Shown: positions 1 to 6,134 of the stretch, piece by piece | Layout of the letters: every line of letters starts with the position of its first letter | Position numbering within the stretch: position 1 is the stretch's first letter | Assembly (NCBI GenBank): GCA_944372745.1 | Contig: CALWAB010000060.1 | Coordinates: 1-6,281, forward strand | Direction of reading: 5' to 3' | From: an uncultured Clostridia bacterium | GTDB lineage: Bacteria; Bacillota; Clostridia; Christensenellales; UBA1242 | DNA length: 6,281 nucleotides | Translations under genes and position numbers: made by a program | The notes under the pieces: model-generated | Told to the model about the DNA's origin: nothing | What the model saw: the letters and a program-made list of their open reading frames with translations, nothing else | Database searches by the model: none

Positions 1-1043
1 GTATCAAATGATGATAAATCTAAATATATTAAAGCACTACACATTTTGAACATGTAACTCATGTCAATTACATTAGATGTATCAAGATTAGATATTTCTA
101 ATTGTGTTAAATTAGTGCAATCTGCAAACATTGATGACATATCAATTACATTAGATGTATCAAAATTTCTTAAATCTATACTTTCAACTTTTAGCCCACC
201 AAATAAGTTTTTACATTGTTTAGGAGCATATATTGTATTATTTGAAACATATTCAAAATTTTTATTATTATAATATACATCAATGTTACAATTAAGTTTT
301 CCTAGTTTAGAATAGTTATTTGAGGCTTTAAACACAAATCCTATTTTTTCAATTTCGTAATCATATAGTGTGGTTTCAGTTTGATTGCTATATAATTCTA
401 ATGTTTGCTCTATAAAATCAACATCTAATATTGGACATTGCTCAAATAAAGCTATAAATGTAGTATTTGTAGTTATTTTATATGTAGATACATCAACAAT
501 ATCTATTCCATTGACTGACCAACCAACAAAATTATAATATTTTTTTTGTGGTTCATTTGGTATTGTAACTGTATTATTGATATCGCATAGTTCTACATCG
601 TATACTTCATTATCTACGGTAAAAGTAACAATTAGTTTGTCTACATTTTGATACGCTTCAAGCAATTCTTGGTAGTATTTAATTTGTATTTGTGCTTCAT
701 CTAGTTGTTCTGTTAATATTTCTAATTGTATAGCATAGTCTTTGTTGTTATTATCAAGTTGATTTATTTGTCCTGTAAGCTCTCCAATTTGTGCGGCATA
801 GTTTGATATTTGCTCTCGATACTCATTGATTAAGTTCTCGTAGTACTCTTTATCTACACTTCCTGAGTTGTAGCCGTCTTGATAAGCATTGTTTACATCT
901 TCTGTAGTATAGATTTTCGACCCATCAAATGTGGTCTTGATAACATCCCAATTTATGACTGTCCACACGACCATAAATGCTATAAGTCCAGCAAGTAGGA
1001 TACTGCCTATAATTGCTAAGATTTTGCTTGTTTTTGATTGCAT
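1..1043 (-). CDS. BspA-like/DUF285 surface repeat protein with N-terminal membrane anchor, C-terminus missing
   Basis: I translated this reading frame by hand: 347 residues are open from ATG 1043-1041 to the window edge, so the C-terminus is missing. The start has an ideal AAAGGAGGT (1047-1055) lying inside the end of the upstream gene, which predicts translational coupling. Domains in order: membrane anchor or uncleaved signal at residues 8-30; a YTTEDVNNAYQDGYNSG segment at 45-61; a coiled coil at about 66-132; one InlB/Listeria-Bacteroides type beta repeat at about 137-201 (key residues YNFVGWSVNG); then a spacer; then DUF285/BspA leucine-rich-type repeats from about 286, with two DTSNVIDMS(S/Y)MF copies 26 residues apart and a third beginning at the edge. 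Such repeats occur in extracellular adhesins, so the protein is probably displayed outside the cell on a stalk. GC is about 25% over bases 1-780 and about 38% over 781-1020, suggesting a chimeric gene. The family call is firm; an adhesin role is inference. Confidence 0.88.
   Translation of the reverse strand, partial: MQSKTSKILAIIGSILLAGLIAFMVVWTVINWDVIKTTFDGSKIYTTEDVNNAYQDGYNSGSVDKEYYENLINEYREQISNYAAQIGELTGQINQLDNNNKDYAIQLEILTEQLDEAQIQIKYYQELLEAYQNVDKLIVTFTVDNEVYDVELCDINNTVTIPNEPQKKYYNFVGWSVNGIDIVDVSTYKITTNTTFIALFEQCPILDVDFIEQTLELYSNQTETTLYDYEIEKIGFVFKASNNYSKLGKLNCNIDVYYNNKNFEYVSNNTIYAPKQCKNLFGGLKVESIDLRNFDTSNVIDMSSMFADCTNLTQLEISNLDTSNVIDMSYMFKMCSALIYLDLSSFD
64..163. repeat. In-gene direct repeat of the DUF285 unit
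   Basis: An identical 22-bp segment lies at 64-85 and at 142-163, exactly 78 bp (26 codons) apart. It encodes the DTSNVID core of consecutive surface repeats on the minus strand. Perfect identity at DNA level suggests recent duplication or homogenisation and could allow repeat-number change by slippage or recombination. Confidence 0.8.
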
Positions 1044-1044
1044 T

Positions 1045-1668
1045 TTACCTCCTTTCCACGAGCAAGCGTATTCCGTTATCGCCGAAATACTGCTCTATGT
1101 ATTCTGATTGTTCTACACCTTCTACACTAATTTGTAGGCGTGTTTCGTTGCTTAAAAATTGAATTGATATATTGATAGTTGCCTCACATTCTAAGTCACC
1201 GCTTACATTGTAAAAGGTCATTGTAGCCACTGCATATATGTACCCAGCACCGATTGTTGTATCTATGAGTTGGTACTCATTTAGCAAAACATTGTACTGA
1301 TACTTACTACCGTCAAATGTAGCAGAAGGCAAGGTTGTTGAGTAACTAAAAATTGAAAGATTGTCGTTGGGGTCATCGTAAAGCGTCAAGCTTGTAGCAG
1401 AGTAATTGAGAATTTGTTCTGTATTTGTTGGTATGTCGATTGACCCATTGACATAACTTTCCGCCTTGAGTTCTTTGACAAGTCCAATAGTTGAGAGTAT
1501 GCCAACCGCTATGACAATAGCCCCAAGCGTATACATAAGAAATGTTCTCGATTCCTTGTACTTAAGCATTATGACAATGCACACAACTATAGCAATGAGT
1601 ATTACGCCTGTAACTATTGCGTCCGTAATGTCGCCAAGAAATGAGAAGCATAGTAATTGATTAATCAT
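1045..1668 (-). CDS. Two-pass membrane protein with external C-terminal domain, unknown function
   Basis: This 207-residue protein belongs to no family I recognise. Two hydrophobic helices are clear, at about residues 14-35 and 43-64, separated by a short basic loop (KYKESR). By the positive-inside rule that loop is cytoplasmic, so the roughly 140-residue C-terminal part faces outward. That part is rich in Thr, Ser, Asn and Tyr with alternating hydrophobic residues, suggesting a beta-rich domain, and it contains TFDGSK, a peptide also present in the next protein. The ATG overlaps the upstream stop as ATGA (1665-1668), and GAGGAGGT stands before it inside the upstream gene. Its own last codons form the ribosome binding site of the downstream gene, with a 1-base gap. 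This arrangement suggests coordinated production of partners in one membrane assembly. Real gene: very likely. Function: unknown. Confidence 0.85.
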   Translation of the reverse strand: MINQLLCFSFLGDITDAIVTGVILIAIVVCIVIMLKYKESRTFLMYTLGAIVIAVGILSTIGLVKELKAESYVNGSIDIPTNTEQILNYSATSLTLYDDPNDNLSIFSYSTTLPSATFDGSKYQYNVLLNEYQLIDTTIGAGYIYAVATMTFYNVSGDLECEATINISIQFLSNETRLQISVEGVEQSEYIEQYFGDNGIRLLVERR

Positions 1669-2936
1669 AGCACTACCTCCTCATACTCATTGTTGATAGC
1701 ATTGTCTGAAATGTCTAGTGTTACGCTTGCACTGCGTATAATCTGCTTAATGCTCGTGTTATATAGACATCTGTCAAGCAATCTAATTGTTGTTGGTTGT
1801 TCGCTTATGATTGTCAATGTGTCTATTTCCAGCCCGCTAAAAGCGTCATAGTCAATGCCAAGTATGTTGTAGTTGTTGTTGGTGATATAGGGCGTATCAA
1901 TGTCAATTATGATATTGATGTCGCACAGTTCTGTGGCAAGTAGAGTATTGCGAGTATCGAAAGATAAGCCCACAAAATAACCTTGATATGCGTCGCTATA
2001 GCGATAAGTGAGCATATTATCTGTAAGATTGTACACAAACCTTGATTGCCAATAATCAGTGTCAGCCTGACCATATTTAGGGTCGCAGGCTATACTGCCA
2101 TATATTGATTGGTTTGCGTTCTTTGCTCCGTTTTCATCATAATGCACCTTGACTACCGCATAATTTTTGATTATGTCTGTGACATTATCTTCCTTGAACT
2201 GTCCACTTTCTGTGTCGTATTCTTGTATAGTAAAGTAGTCCGTTAAGTCAATAGTTAAGTAGTAATCACCATAACCAATACTAGCACTCTTTATTGCGTG
2301 CATAACGGCGTCGAACACATCGCCATATTCGTACACAACAGTTATTTTTTTTGGTATAGCAAACTTATGTTCTCTGTAGGTATACGAATATTGACCAGTT
2401 AACTGTATTCCAAAAGTGCGGTTGTCAATTTTAATAATCATAACTTCGTTGCGATTGAGTTTTGTTCCAATGCTCCCATATTGACCACGATAACCACTCC
2501 AAGTAATGTCGTTGGTCGTGTCATAGTAGTAGAATTCGTTGCGTACACCTTCGTTCGCTTGTTCTTCATTGCCAACATTAATTACACTTGATTCATATTC
2601 ACCTAAGTACTGCATACCAGTAGAGCGATAGTCATTACTTTGTAGGTTATATGTAGTGAAATAGTTGTATCTCAGTTCCTGCAGAACAATGCCATTTTCA
2701 TTGGCATTAGAGTAGAAATTCGCTTCCATAAACCAGCGGTCTTCGTACTCGTCTTTCTGCTCATCACTGAGTTCATCCGAATTGACAATGTCTAGTGCGA
2801 CCTGGTCATTTATGTTATTTATACCTAAGGTATAATCATTCACAAAAAAGTGAATATACATATAAAAAATAGACAAAATAACCGACACCACAACAAGTGT
2901 GATAAAGATACCTTTGCCTAAATTTTTGAGTTCCAT
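1665..2936 (-). CDS. Single-pass membrane-anchored extracellular protein, unknown function
   Basis: This 423-residue protein has one hydrophobic segment at about residues 9-32 after a short basic N-terminus (KNLGKG), so it is predicted to be anchored with a large external domain of about 390 residues. There is no lipobox and no C-terminal sorting signal. The external part is acidic and rich in Tyr, Asn, Asp and Thr (for example YNYFTTYNLQSNDYRSTG), as seen in secreted or virion-associated proteins, but no domain is recognisable. A peptide ELCDIN near residue 337 recurs in the BspA-like protein two genes downstream. The start is set by AAAGGAGGTT at 2939-2948. The gene ends in TGA within an ATGA overlap with the 207-residue gene. 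GC is about 40% in the part counted (1741-2100). It could be a receptor-binding or membrane-complex component; that is inference only. Confidence 0.85.
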   Translation of the reverse strand: MELKNLGKGIFITLVVVSVILSIFYMYIHFFVNDYTLGINNINDQVALDIVNSDELSDEQKDEYEDRWFMEANFYSNANENGIVLQELRYNYFTTYNLQSNDYRSTGMQYLGEYESSVINVGNEEQANEGVRNEFYYYDTTNDITWSGYRGQYGSIGTKLNRNEVMIIKIDNRTFGIQLTGQYSYTYREHKFAIPKKITVVYEYGDVFDAVMHAIKSASIGYGDYYLTIDLTDYFTIQEYDTESGQFKEDNVTDIIKNYAVVKVHYDENGAKNANQSIYGSIACDPKYGQADTDYWQSRFVYNLTDNMLTYRYSDAYQGYFVGLSFDTRNTLLATELCDINIIIDIDTPYITNNNYNILGIDYDAFSGLEIDTLTIISEQPTTIRLLDRCLYNTSIKQIIRSASVTLDISDNAINNEYEEVVL

Positions 2937-3017
2937 ATAACCTCCTTTTTTGATAATTTAAAACTAATGATAGTGGAGTAATTGTGTAACGAGTGTGTAG
3001 TGATTGTAAAAGTGTAG
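2937..3017 (-). other. Intergenic leader with almost no G in the transcript
   Basis: These 81 bases separate the small-ORF stop from the 423-residue gene. I see no promoter with a good -10 and no hairpin followed by a T-run, so transcription probably continues from the 3386 promoter. Upstream of the ribosome binding site the minus-strand transcript holds only about two G residues over 2950-3017 and is C/A/U-rich, so it should be unstructured. An imperfect tandem duplication is visible (2981-3001 and 3003-3018 on the plus strand, both ending GTGTAGT). It may act as an open ribosome landing site; this is speculative. Confidence 0.35.
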
Positions 3018-3131
3018 TTAAATGCCAAGTTTTGCTTTAGCGACTTGCTTTTTGTATGATTGCTTGTCTGCATAAAGTTTTTGTCTGTCTTCTGCTAGTC
3101 TCTGCAGATACTTTTGCCAGATAATCGTCAT
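3018..3131 (-). CDS. Small basic helical protein (37 residues) overlapping the 92-residue gene
   Basis: A short open frame starts at ATG 3131-3129, five bases after a perfect GGAGGT (3137-3142), and ends with TAA at 3020-3018. It overlaps the last 95 bases of the 92-residue gene in the +1 frame relative to it. The product (MTIIWQKYLQRLAEDRQKLY, then a Lys-rich tail ending in KAKLGI) looks like a single amphipathic, basic helix with no membrane segment. The quality of the ribosome binding site, which is otherwise seen only at true starts in this operon, is the main support. It could instead be the tail of a frameshifted longer protein. No family is recognised and the function is unknown. Confidence 0.6.
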   Translation of the reverse strand: MTIIWQKYLQRLAEDRQKLYADKQSYKKQVAKAKLGI

Positions 3132-3315
3132 TTTGCACCTCCGACATTTTCTTTCTGAACCAATCTAGCAATAAATAAGCCCAAGTGTCTATATAATTGT
3201 CATAGATTAGTTTAGGATTTTCGACTTTGCGTGTAATAGGGGTCTTTCTGCAATAATGACCTTGTTTGTCTTTGTAGGCAATAAAGCCTACTTGTATCTC
3301 AGTCAAATTTGACAT
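3037..3315 (-). CDS. Hypothetical protein, first gene of the leftward operon
   Basis: This 92-residue protein starts at ATG 3315-3313, five bases after GGAGGT (3321-3326), and is the first gene after the repressor-controlled leftward promoter. It has no signal peptide, and I see no named domain. Residues 1-35 are polar with a probable beta hairpin (QVGFIAYKDKQGHYCRKTP); residues 40-57 form a hydrophobic-aromatic helix (NYIDTWAYLLLDWFRKKM); the C-terminal 30 residues are basic and polar. The last 95 bases are also read in another frame by the 37-residue ORF. Position immediately after a CI/LexA-type switch is where phages often place early regulators, but the sequence does not show a DNA-binding motif, so no function is assigned. 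Confidence 0.7.
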   Translation of the reverse strand: MSNLTEIQVGFIAYKDKQGHYCRKTPITRKVENPKLIYDNYIDTWAYLLLDWFRKKMSEVQNDDYLAKVSAETSRRQTKTLCRQAIIQKASR

Positions 3316-3331
3316 AGTTGACCTCCAATCC

Positions 3332-3419
3332 TTGACGAAACATCAAGTTTTATCTTATTATAAAACATAACTTTAAAGAATGTCAAGTATTTTTATGCAA
3401 AAAATTGATGTTTTATAAA
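3332..3419. promoter_or_regulatory. Three candidate repressor operators at the leftward promoter
   Basis: Three 15-bp sites share the dyad TTKA-N7-TMAA: TTGACGAAACATCAA (3332-3346), TTTAAAGAATGTCAA (3372-3386) and TTGATGTTTTATAAA (3405-3419). Their centres are 40 and 33 bp apart. The first covers about +4 to +18 of the leftward transcript, the second ends on its -35 hexamer, and the third lies upstream. A fourth match is in the repressor promoter. By eye I found no other match to this pattern in 3300-3490. Binding by the S24 repressor encoded next door is inference from position and symmetry. Confidence 0.6.
3357..3386 (-). promoter_or_regulatory. Leftward operon promoter (sigma-A type)
   Basis: Read on the minus strand, a perfect TTGACA (3386-3381) and a perfect TATAAT (3362-3357) are separated by 18 bp. 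Transcription would start near 3350, giving a 5' leader of about 35 bases before the 92-residue gene. One operator-like dyad covers the -35 exactly and another lies just after the start site, so it should be a strong promoter when not repressed. Confidence 0.85.
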
Positions 3420-3444
3420 CAAATTTTGCTTTTTTTAAAAAAAA

Positions 3445-3473
3445 TTGACTTTACAAATTGTAAACTATATAAT
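3445..3473 (+). promoter_or_regulatory. Repressor promoter, leaderless
   Basis: TTGACT (3445-3450) and TATAAT (3468-3473) are 17 bp apart, an optimal spacing. Only six bases separate the -10 from ATG 3480, so the transcript should begin at or next to the start codon. A T-run followed by an A-run (about 3430-3444) directly upstream resembles an UP element. Confidence 0.8.
3450..3464. promoter_or_regulatory. Perfect palindromic operator inside the repressor promoter
   Basis: TTTACAAATTGTAAA is a perfect 7-1-7 palindrome filling the spacer between the -35 and -10 of the repressor promoter. It fits the same TTKA-N7-TMAA dyad as the three sites near the leftward promoter. Occupancy would block the repressor's own promoter, which predicts negative autoregulation. 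Confidence 0.65.
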
Positions 3474-3479
3474 AAATTT

Positions 3480-4082
3480 ATGAATAAAATCAGAGAATTA
3501 AGAAAATTAAAAAAAATAACAATGAAAGAATTAGGGCAAATATTGAATTTATCTGAAAGTACAATTTCATTATATGAAAACGGAAAACACGAACCAGATT
3601 ATGCTACATTAAAAAAAATAGCCGACTATTTTATGGTGTCGACTGATTATTTGCTGGGGCGAAACGATGATACAAAAGAGAAAAATAAAGGTGTTTTGAT
3701 ACCTGTTTTAGGCGAAATAAGAGCAGGTTCGCCAATGTGGGCTGAAGAAGATATTATTGACTATGAGGAGATTCCAGAAGTTTGGACACGCAGTGGAGAA
3801 TTTTTCGGTCTGAAGATAAAAGGTGACAGTATGGCACCGAGAATAAAAGAAAACGATGTTGTTATATTTAAAAAACAAGATTATGCCGAAAATGGTGATG
3901 TATGTGCTGTGTTAATAAATGGGGAAGAGGCAACTATAAAAAATATTAAAATTATTGACAATGGTATTGTCTTAATTGCAAACAATCCCGCATATCCACC
4001 AATGGTATTTACAGATAAACAAATTAAGGAATTACCAGTCCAAATTATTGGTAAAGCAGTTGAATTAAGAGGAAAATTTTAA
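3480..4082 (+). CDS. LexA/CI-type phage repressor (XRE helix-turn-helix plus S24 peptidase)
   Basis: The 200-residue protein is the likely master repressor of the element. Residues 3-58 form an XRE/HTH_3 DNA-binding domain (MKELGQILNLSESTISLYEN as the core), followed by a linker with RNDDTKEKNK. Residues 72-198 form a LexA/UmuD-like S24 domain: a probable Ala82-Gly83 cleavage site (EIRAGSP), catalytic Ser117 in GDSMAP and Lys154 in EEATIKNI. In this family RecA filaments stimulate self-cleavage, so DNA damage should relieve repression. I choose ATG 3480 because it begins exactly where the HTH fold begins and six bases after a TATAAT. The frame is open upstream to 3405, but that stretch contains the promoter and has no ribosome binding site. 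No Shine-Dalgarno precedes 3480, as expected for leaderless mRNA like that of lambda cI from PRM. It heads an operon with the next two genes. Confidence 0.93.
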   Translation: MNKIRELRKLKKITMKELGQILNLSESTISLYENGKHEPDYATLKKIADYFMVSTDYLLGRNDDTKEKNKGVLIPVLGEIRAGSPMWAEEDIIDYEEIPEVWTRSGEFFGLKIKGDSMAPRIKENDVVIFKKQDYAENGDVCAVLINGEEATIKNIKIIDNGIVLIANNPAYPPMVFTDKQIKELPVQIIGKAVELRGKF

Positions 4083-4098
4083 AATACAGGAGATAAAA

Positions 4099-4548
4099 AT
4101 GCAAGGGTTTAAAAATGTAACTTTTATGGCAGAAGTTGAAAGCAAAGAAGTTAAGGAAAGATTAAAAGAGATTGAAAGAAAGCAAAGCACTGCCACTTTA
4201 ATACTTGTATGTATATTATTTGTGAGTTTAATCATTTCAATAATATTACAAGCATATCAGATTGCTATAGTTGTATTTGTGGTAGAAATGTTTATATTTT
4301 ATTTAGTAAGGCATTATTTTAATGATAAAAAAAGACCACTGAAAGAGGTCTATACAATAGCACAACACAATGATATGATACGACACGATGAAATGATAAG
4401 ATTTAGAGAAAGGCAAAGATTGGAGGAATTGTATAAGCCTAAAGAACCAACCAATCAAGAAAAAGAAACTGTCAATGTAGAAAAAGAAACGACAAATGCA
4501 GAAGTTCCTAATGATGTAAAATCTGATTTTGATAATTTTGACTTTTAG
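4099..4548 (+). CDS. Two-helix inner-membrane protein between repressor and recombinase
   Basis: This 149-residue protein is of unknown family. The start follows AGGAGA (4088-4093) by five bases and lies 16 bases after the repressor stop, so it is co-transcribed with it. A charged N-terminal helix (KEVKERLKEIERKQ, about 16-29) leads into two hydrophobic helices at about 32-51 and 54-71 with a very short turn, so both ends are probably cytoplasmic. A basic segment follows, then a charged, probably helical stretch (about 80-112), and the tail is acidic and disordered with a doubled EKET(V/T)N motif and an FDNFDF end. Expression together with the repressor during lysogeny makes a superinfection-exclusion or immunity role possible, but nothing in the sequence proves it. 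Confidence 0.8.
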   Translation: MQGFKNVTFMAEVESKEVKERLKEIERKQSTATLILVCILFVSLIISIILQAYQIAIVVFVVEMFIFYLVRHYFNDKKRPLKEVYTIAQHNDMIRHDEMIRFRERQRLEELYKPKEPTNQEKETVNVEKETTNAEVPNDVKSDFDNFDF

Positions 4549-4574
4549 CGTTAGAAGATAATGGGAGTATAATT

Positions 4575-6113
4575 ATGAATAATGCAGTGATATATGCCAG
4601 GTATAGTTCTTATAGCCAAACCGAACAGAGTATTGAAGGACAAATACATGTATGCCAGGAATTTGCTAAGCGAAATGGGTATAATGTTATAGACATATAT
4701 GTTGATAGGGCGATGTCAGGCACTAAGGATAATAGACCTGCTTTTCAAAAAATGATTGAGGATGCGAAAAGCGGGACTTTTCAGTTTATCATAGTGTACA
4801 AATTAGATAGGTTTTCTCGAAGTAAGTACGATAATGTCATTTACAAACACTTGTTAGCACAATATGGTGTTAAAGTAATTTCTGCAACTGAATGTATCAG
4901 TGATACGCCAGAGGGAATGCTAATGGAAGGGCTTTTGGAAATGTTCGCTGAGATGTATTCTATGGAATTGAGTCAAAAGGTAAAGCGTGGAATCAAGGAA
5001 AGTTTGGCAAAAAAGAACTTTATCGGTGGGCATATCCCTTATGGCTTTAAAGTGGTTGATAATAAATTGGTAGTTAATGAAGAACAAGCAAGGGCAATAA
5101 GATACATCTTTACTGAATATGCAAAAGGGATGAGTAAAGTAGAAATTGTTAAAAACTTGAATGAAATGGGCTATAGAACTAATAGCGGTAAAAAATTTAC
5201 GGTAAATAGTTTTCAGCATACATTGTCAAATACTAAATACATAGGTGAAGTGACAATAAATGGTGAAAGGTATGAAAATTATTGCCCAGCGTTAATAGAT
5301 GTAGATACTTTTAATGTTGTGCAAGAAAAATTGAAAGAGAACAAACATTATTCAGCAAGAAGAAAGGCAGATGAAATATTTTTGCTTACTGGTAAAGCAT
5401 TTTGTGGTATGTGTGGTGCTAGTGTTGTAGGTATATCTGGAACTTCACACACAAAACAAAGGCATAGTTATTATGTTTGCTCAAATAGATATAAACACAA
5501 GACCTGTAAAAAGCAATATGAGAAAAAGGGCTATTTAGAGTGGTATATAGTAAGTCAAATAAAAGAATATCTCAGTGATGAACAGACAAGAAAGGATGTA
5601 GCCTTAAATTTATACAAGGCATATCTAGAACAAGATATACAAAAACAAATTGATGAATATGATAATAGAATCAAGTCAGTCGATAAAGAAATTGACTCTT
5701 TTTGTGATAAAATTATTAAAGTAAAAAGAATTGAAGTGATGAGAAAATACGAAGCCAGGGTGGACGAACTAGCGGAACTTAAAGAAGATTTGAAAGCAGA
5801 ATACAATAAATTGTTGATTAGAGCAAGATTGACACGAACGCAAGAAGATATAGAAAACAGTTTAAAATTGCTTATAAGAGGCGATGAGCTAGGTATAGAT
5901 TATCAAAAACGCATTATAGATGCGTTTGTAGATAAAGTTTATATTTTTGATGACAAATTCATTATGTATTTTAACTTGTTAAATGTCAAGCAAGTGTCTT
6001 ATGTAGAAATGCTTGAGGATGTAGAAGAAATAGAAAAACTCGACAAAAATAATGCCGAGTTCGTATTTCATTCGCTATGGCGGAGCAACAGAGATGTAAA
6101 TCGAATTGGATAA
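4575..6113 (+). CDS. Large serine recombinase (phage-type integrase)
   Basis: This 512-residue protein catalyses site-specific integration and excision of the element through a covalent phosphoserine intermediate. The resolvase-type catalytic domain spans about 3-145: YARYSS with nucleophile Ser11, Arg9, the VDRAMSG loop (Arg45) and KLDRFSR (Asp78, Arg79, Arg82). The long E helix follows, then the Recombinase domain (about 155-255, starting at IPYGFKV) and a zinc ribbon with Cys277, Cys280, Cys302 and Cys311. A long charged coiled coil at about 345-415 is the usual synapsis-control module. Length is normal for the family and all key residues are present, so it should be active. GGGAG at 4563-4567, seven bases before ATG, sets the start. 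The C-terminus reads WRSNRDVNRIG, resembling the antisense translation of a tRNA 3' end. No directionality factor is identified nearby. Confidence 0.95.
   Translation: MNNAVIYARYSSYSQTEQSIEGQIHVCQEFAKRNGYNVIDIYVDRAMSGTKDNRPAFQKMIEDAKSGTFQFIIVYKLDRFSRSKYDNVIYKHLLAQYGVKVISATECISDTPEGMLMEGLLEMFAEMYSMELSQKVKRGIKESLAKKNFIGGHIPYGFKVVDNKLVVNEEQARAIRYIFTEYAKGMSKVEIVKNLNEMGYRTNSGKKFTVNSFQHTLSNTKYIGEVTINGERYENYCPALIDVDTFNVVQEKLKENKHYSARRKADEIFLLTGKAFCGMCGASVVGISGTSHTKQRHSYYVCSNRYKHKTCKKQYEKKGYLEWYIVSQIKEYLSDEQTRKDVALNLYKAYLEQDIQKQIDEYDNRIKSVDKEIDSFCDKIIKVKRIEVMRKYEARVDELAELKEDLKAEYNKLLIRARLTRTQEDIENSLKLLIRGDELGIDYQKRIIDAFVDKVYIFDDKFIMYFNLLNVKQVSYVEMLEDVEEIEKLDKNNAEFVFHSLWRSNRDVNRIG
6078..6096. other. 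Possible remnant of a tRNA 3' end (attachment-site scar) in the recombinase gene end
   Basis: TGGCGGAGCAACAGAGATG, read on the minus strand, ends in GCTCCGCCA and resembles a tRNA acceptor 3' strand with its CCA. Integrases adjacent to tRNA attachment sites often end in peptides like WRSQRDSNPR for this reason. The T-loop-like part further along (TTCGATT on the minus strand, within 6099-6106) is misplaced and no tRNA body follows, so this is not a functional tRNA. It is a scar or a coincidence. Confidence 0.25.
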
Positions 6114-6134
6114 AATTTATAATATGTGGTAATT

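Noticed and set aside
64..163. CRISPR-like repeats
   Set aside because: The two 22-bp copies are in frame, 78 bp apart, and encode the surface-protein repeat; there is no array.
61..273. Plus-strand open frame of 70 residues
   Set aside because: It is antisense to the DUF285 repeats of the BspA-like gene and has no ribosome binding site.
1466..1851. Two plus-strand open frames of 64 residues each
   Set aside because: Both are antisense to the well-supported coupled membrane genes and lack ribosome binding sites.
1665..2936. Alternative genetic code (TGA as Trp)
   Set aside because: TGA closes the 423-residue frame exactly at an ATGA overlap, and the tryptophans I checked use TGG, so the standard bacterial code fits.
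3405..3479. N-terminal extension of the repressor from TTG 3405 or ATG 3408
   Set aside because: It covers the TTGACT/TATAAT promoter and two operator-like sites, has no ribosome binding site, and the HTH fold starts at 3480.
4920..5806. Two minus-strand open frames (99 and 83 residues) within the recombinase gene
   Set aside because: They are reverse-strand shadows of conserved recombinase sequence and have no supporting signals.
6078..6113. Complete tRNA gene on the minus strand
   Set aside because: Only the 3'-terminal resemblance is present; the T-arm is misplaced, and no anticodon or D-arm sequence follows.
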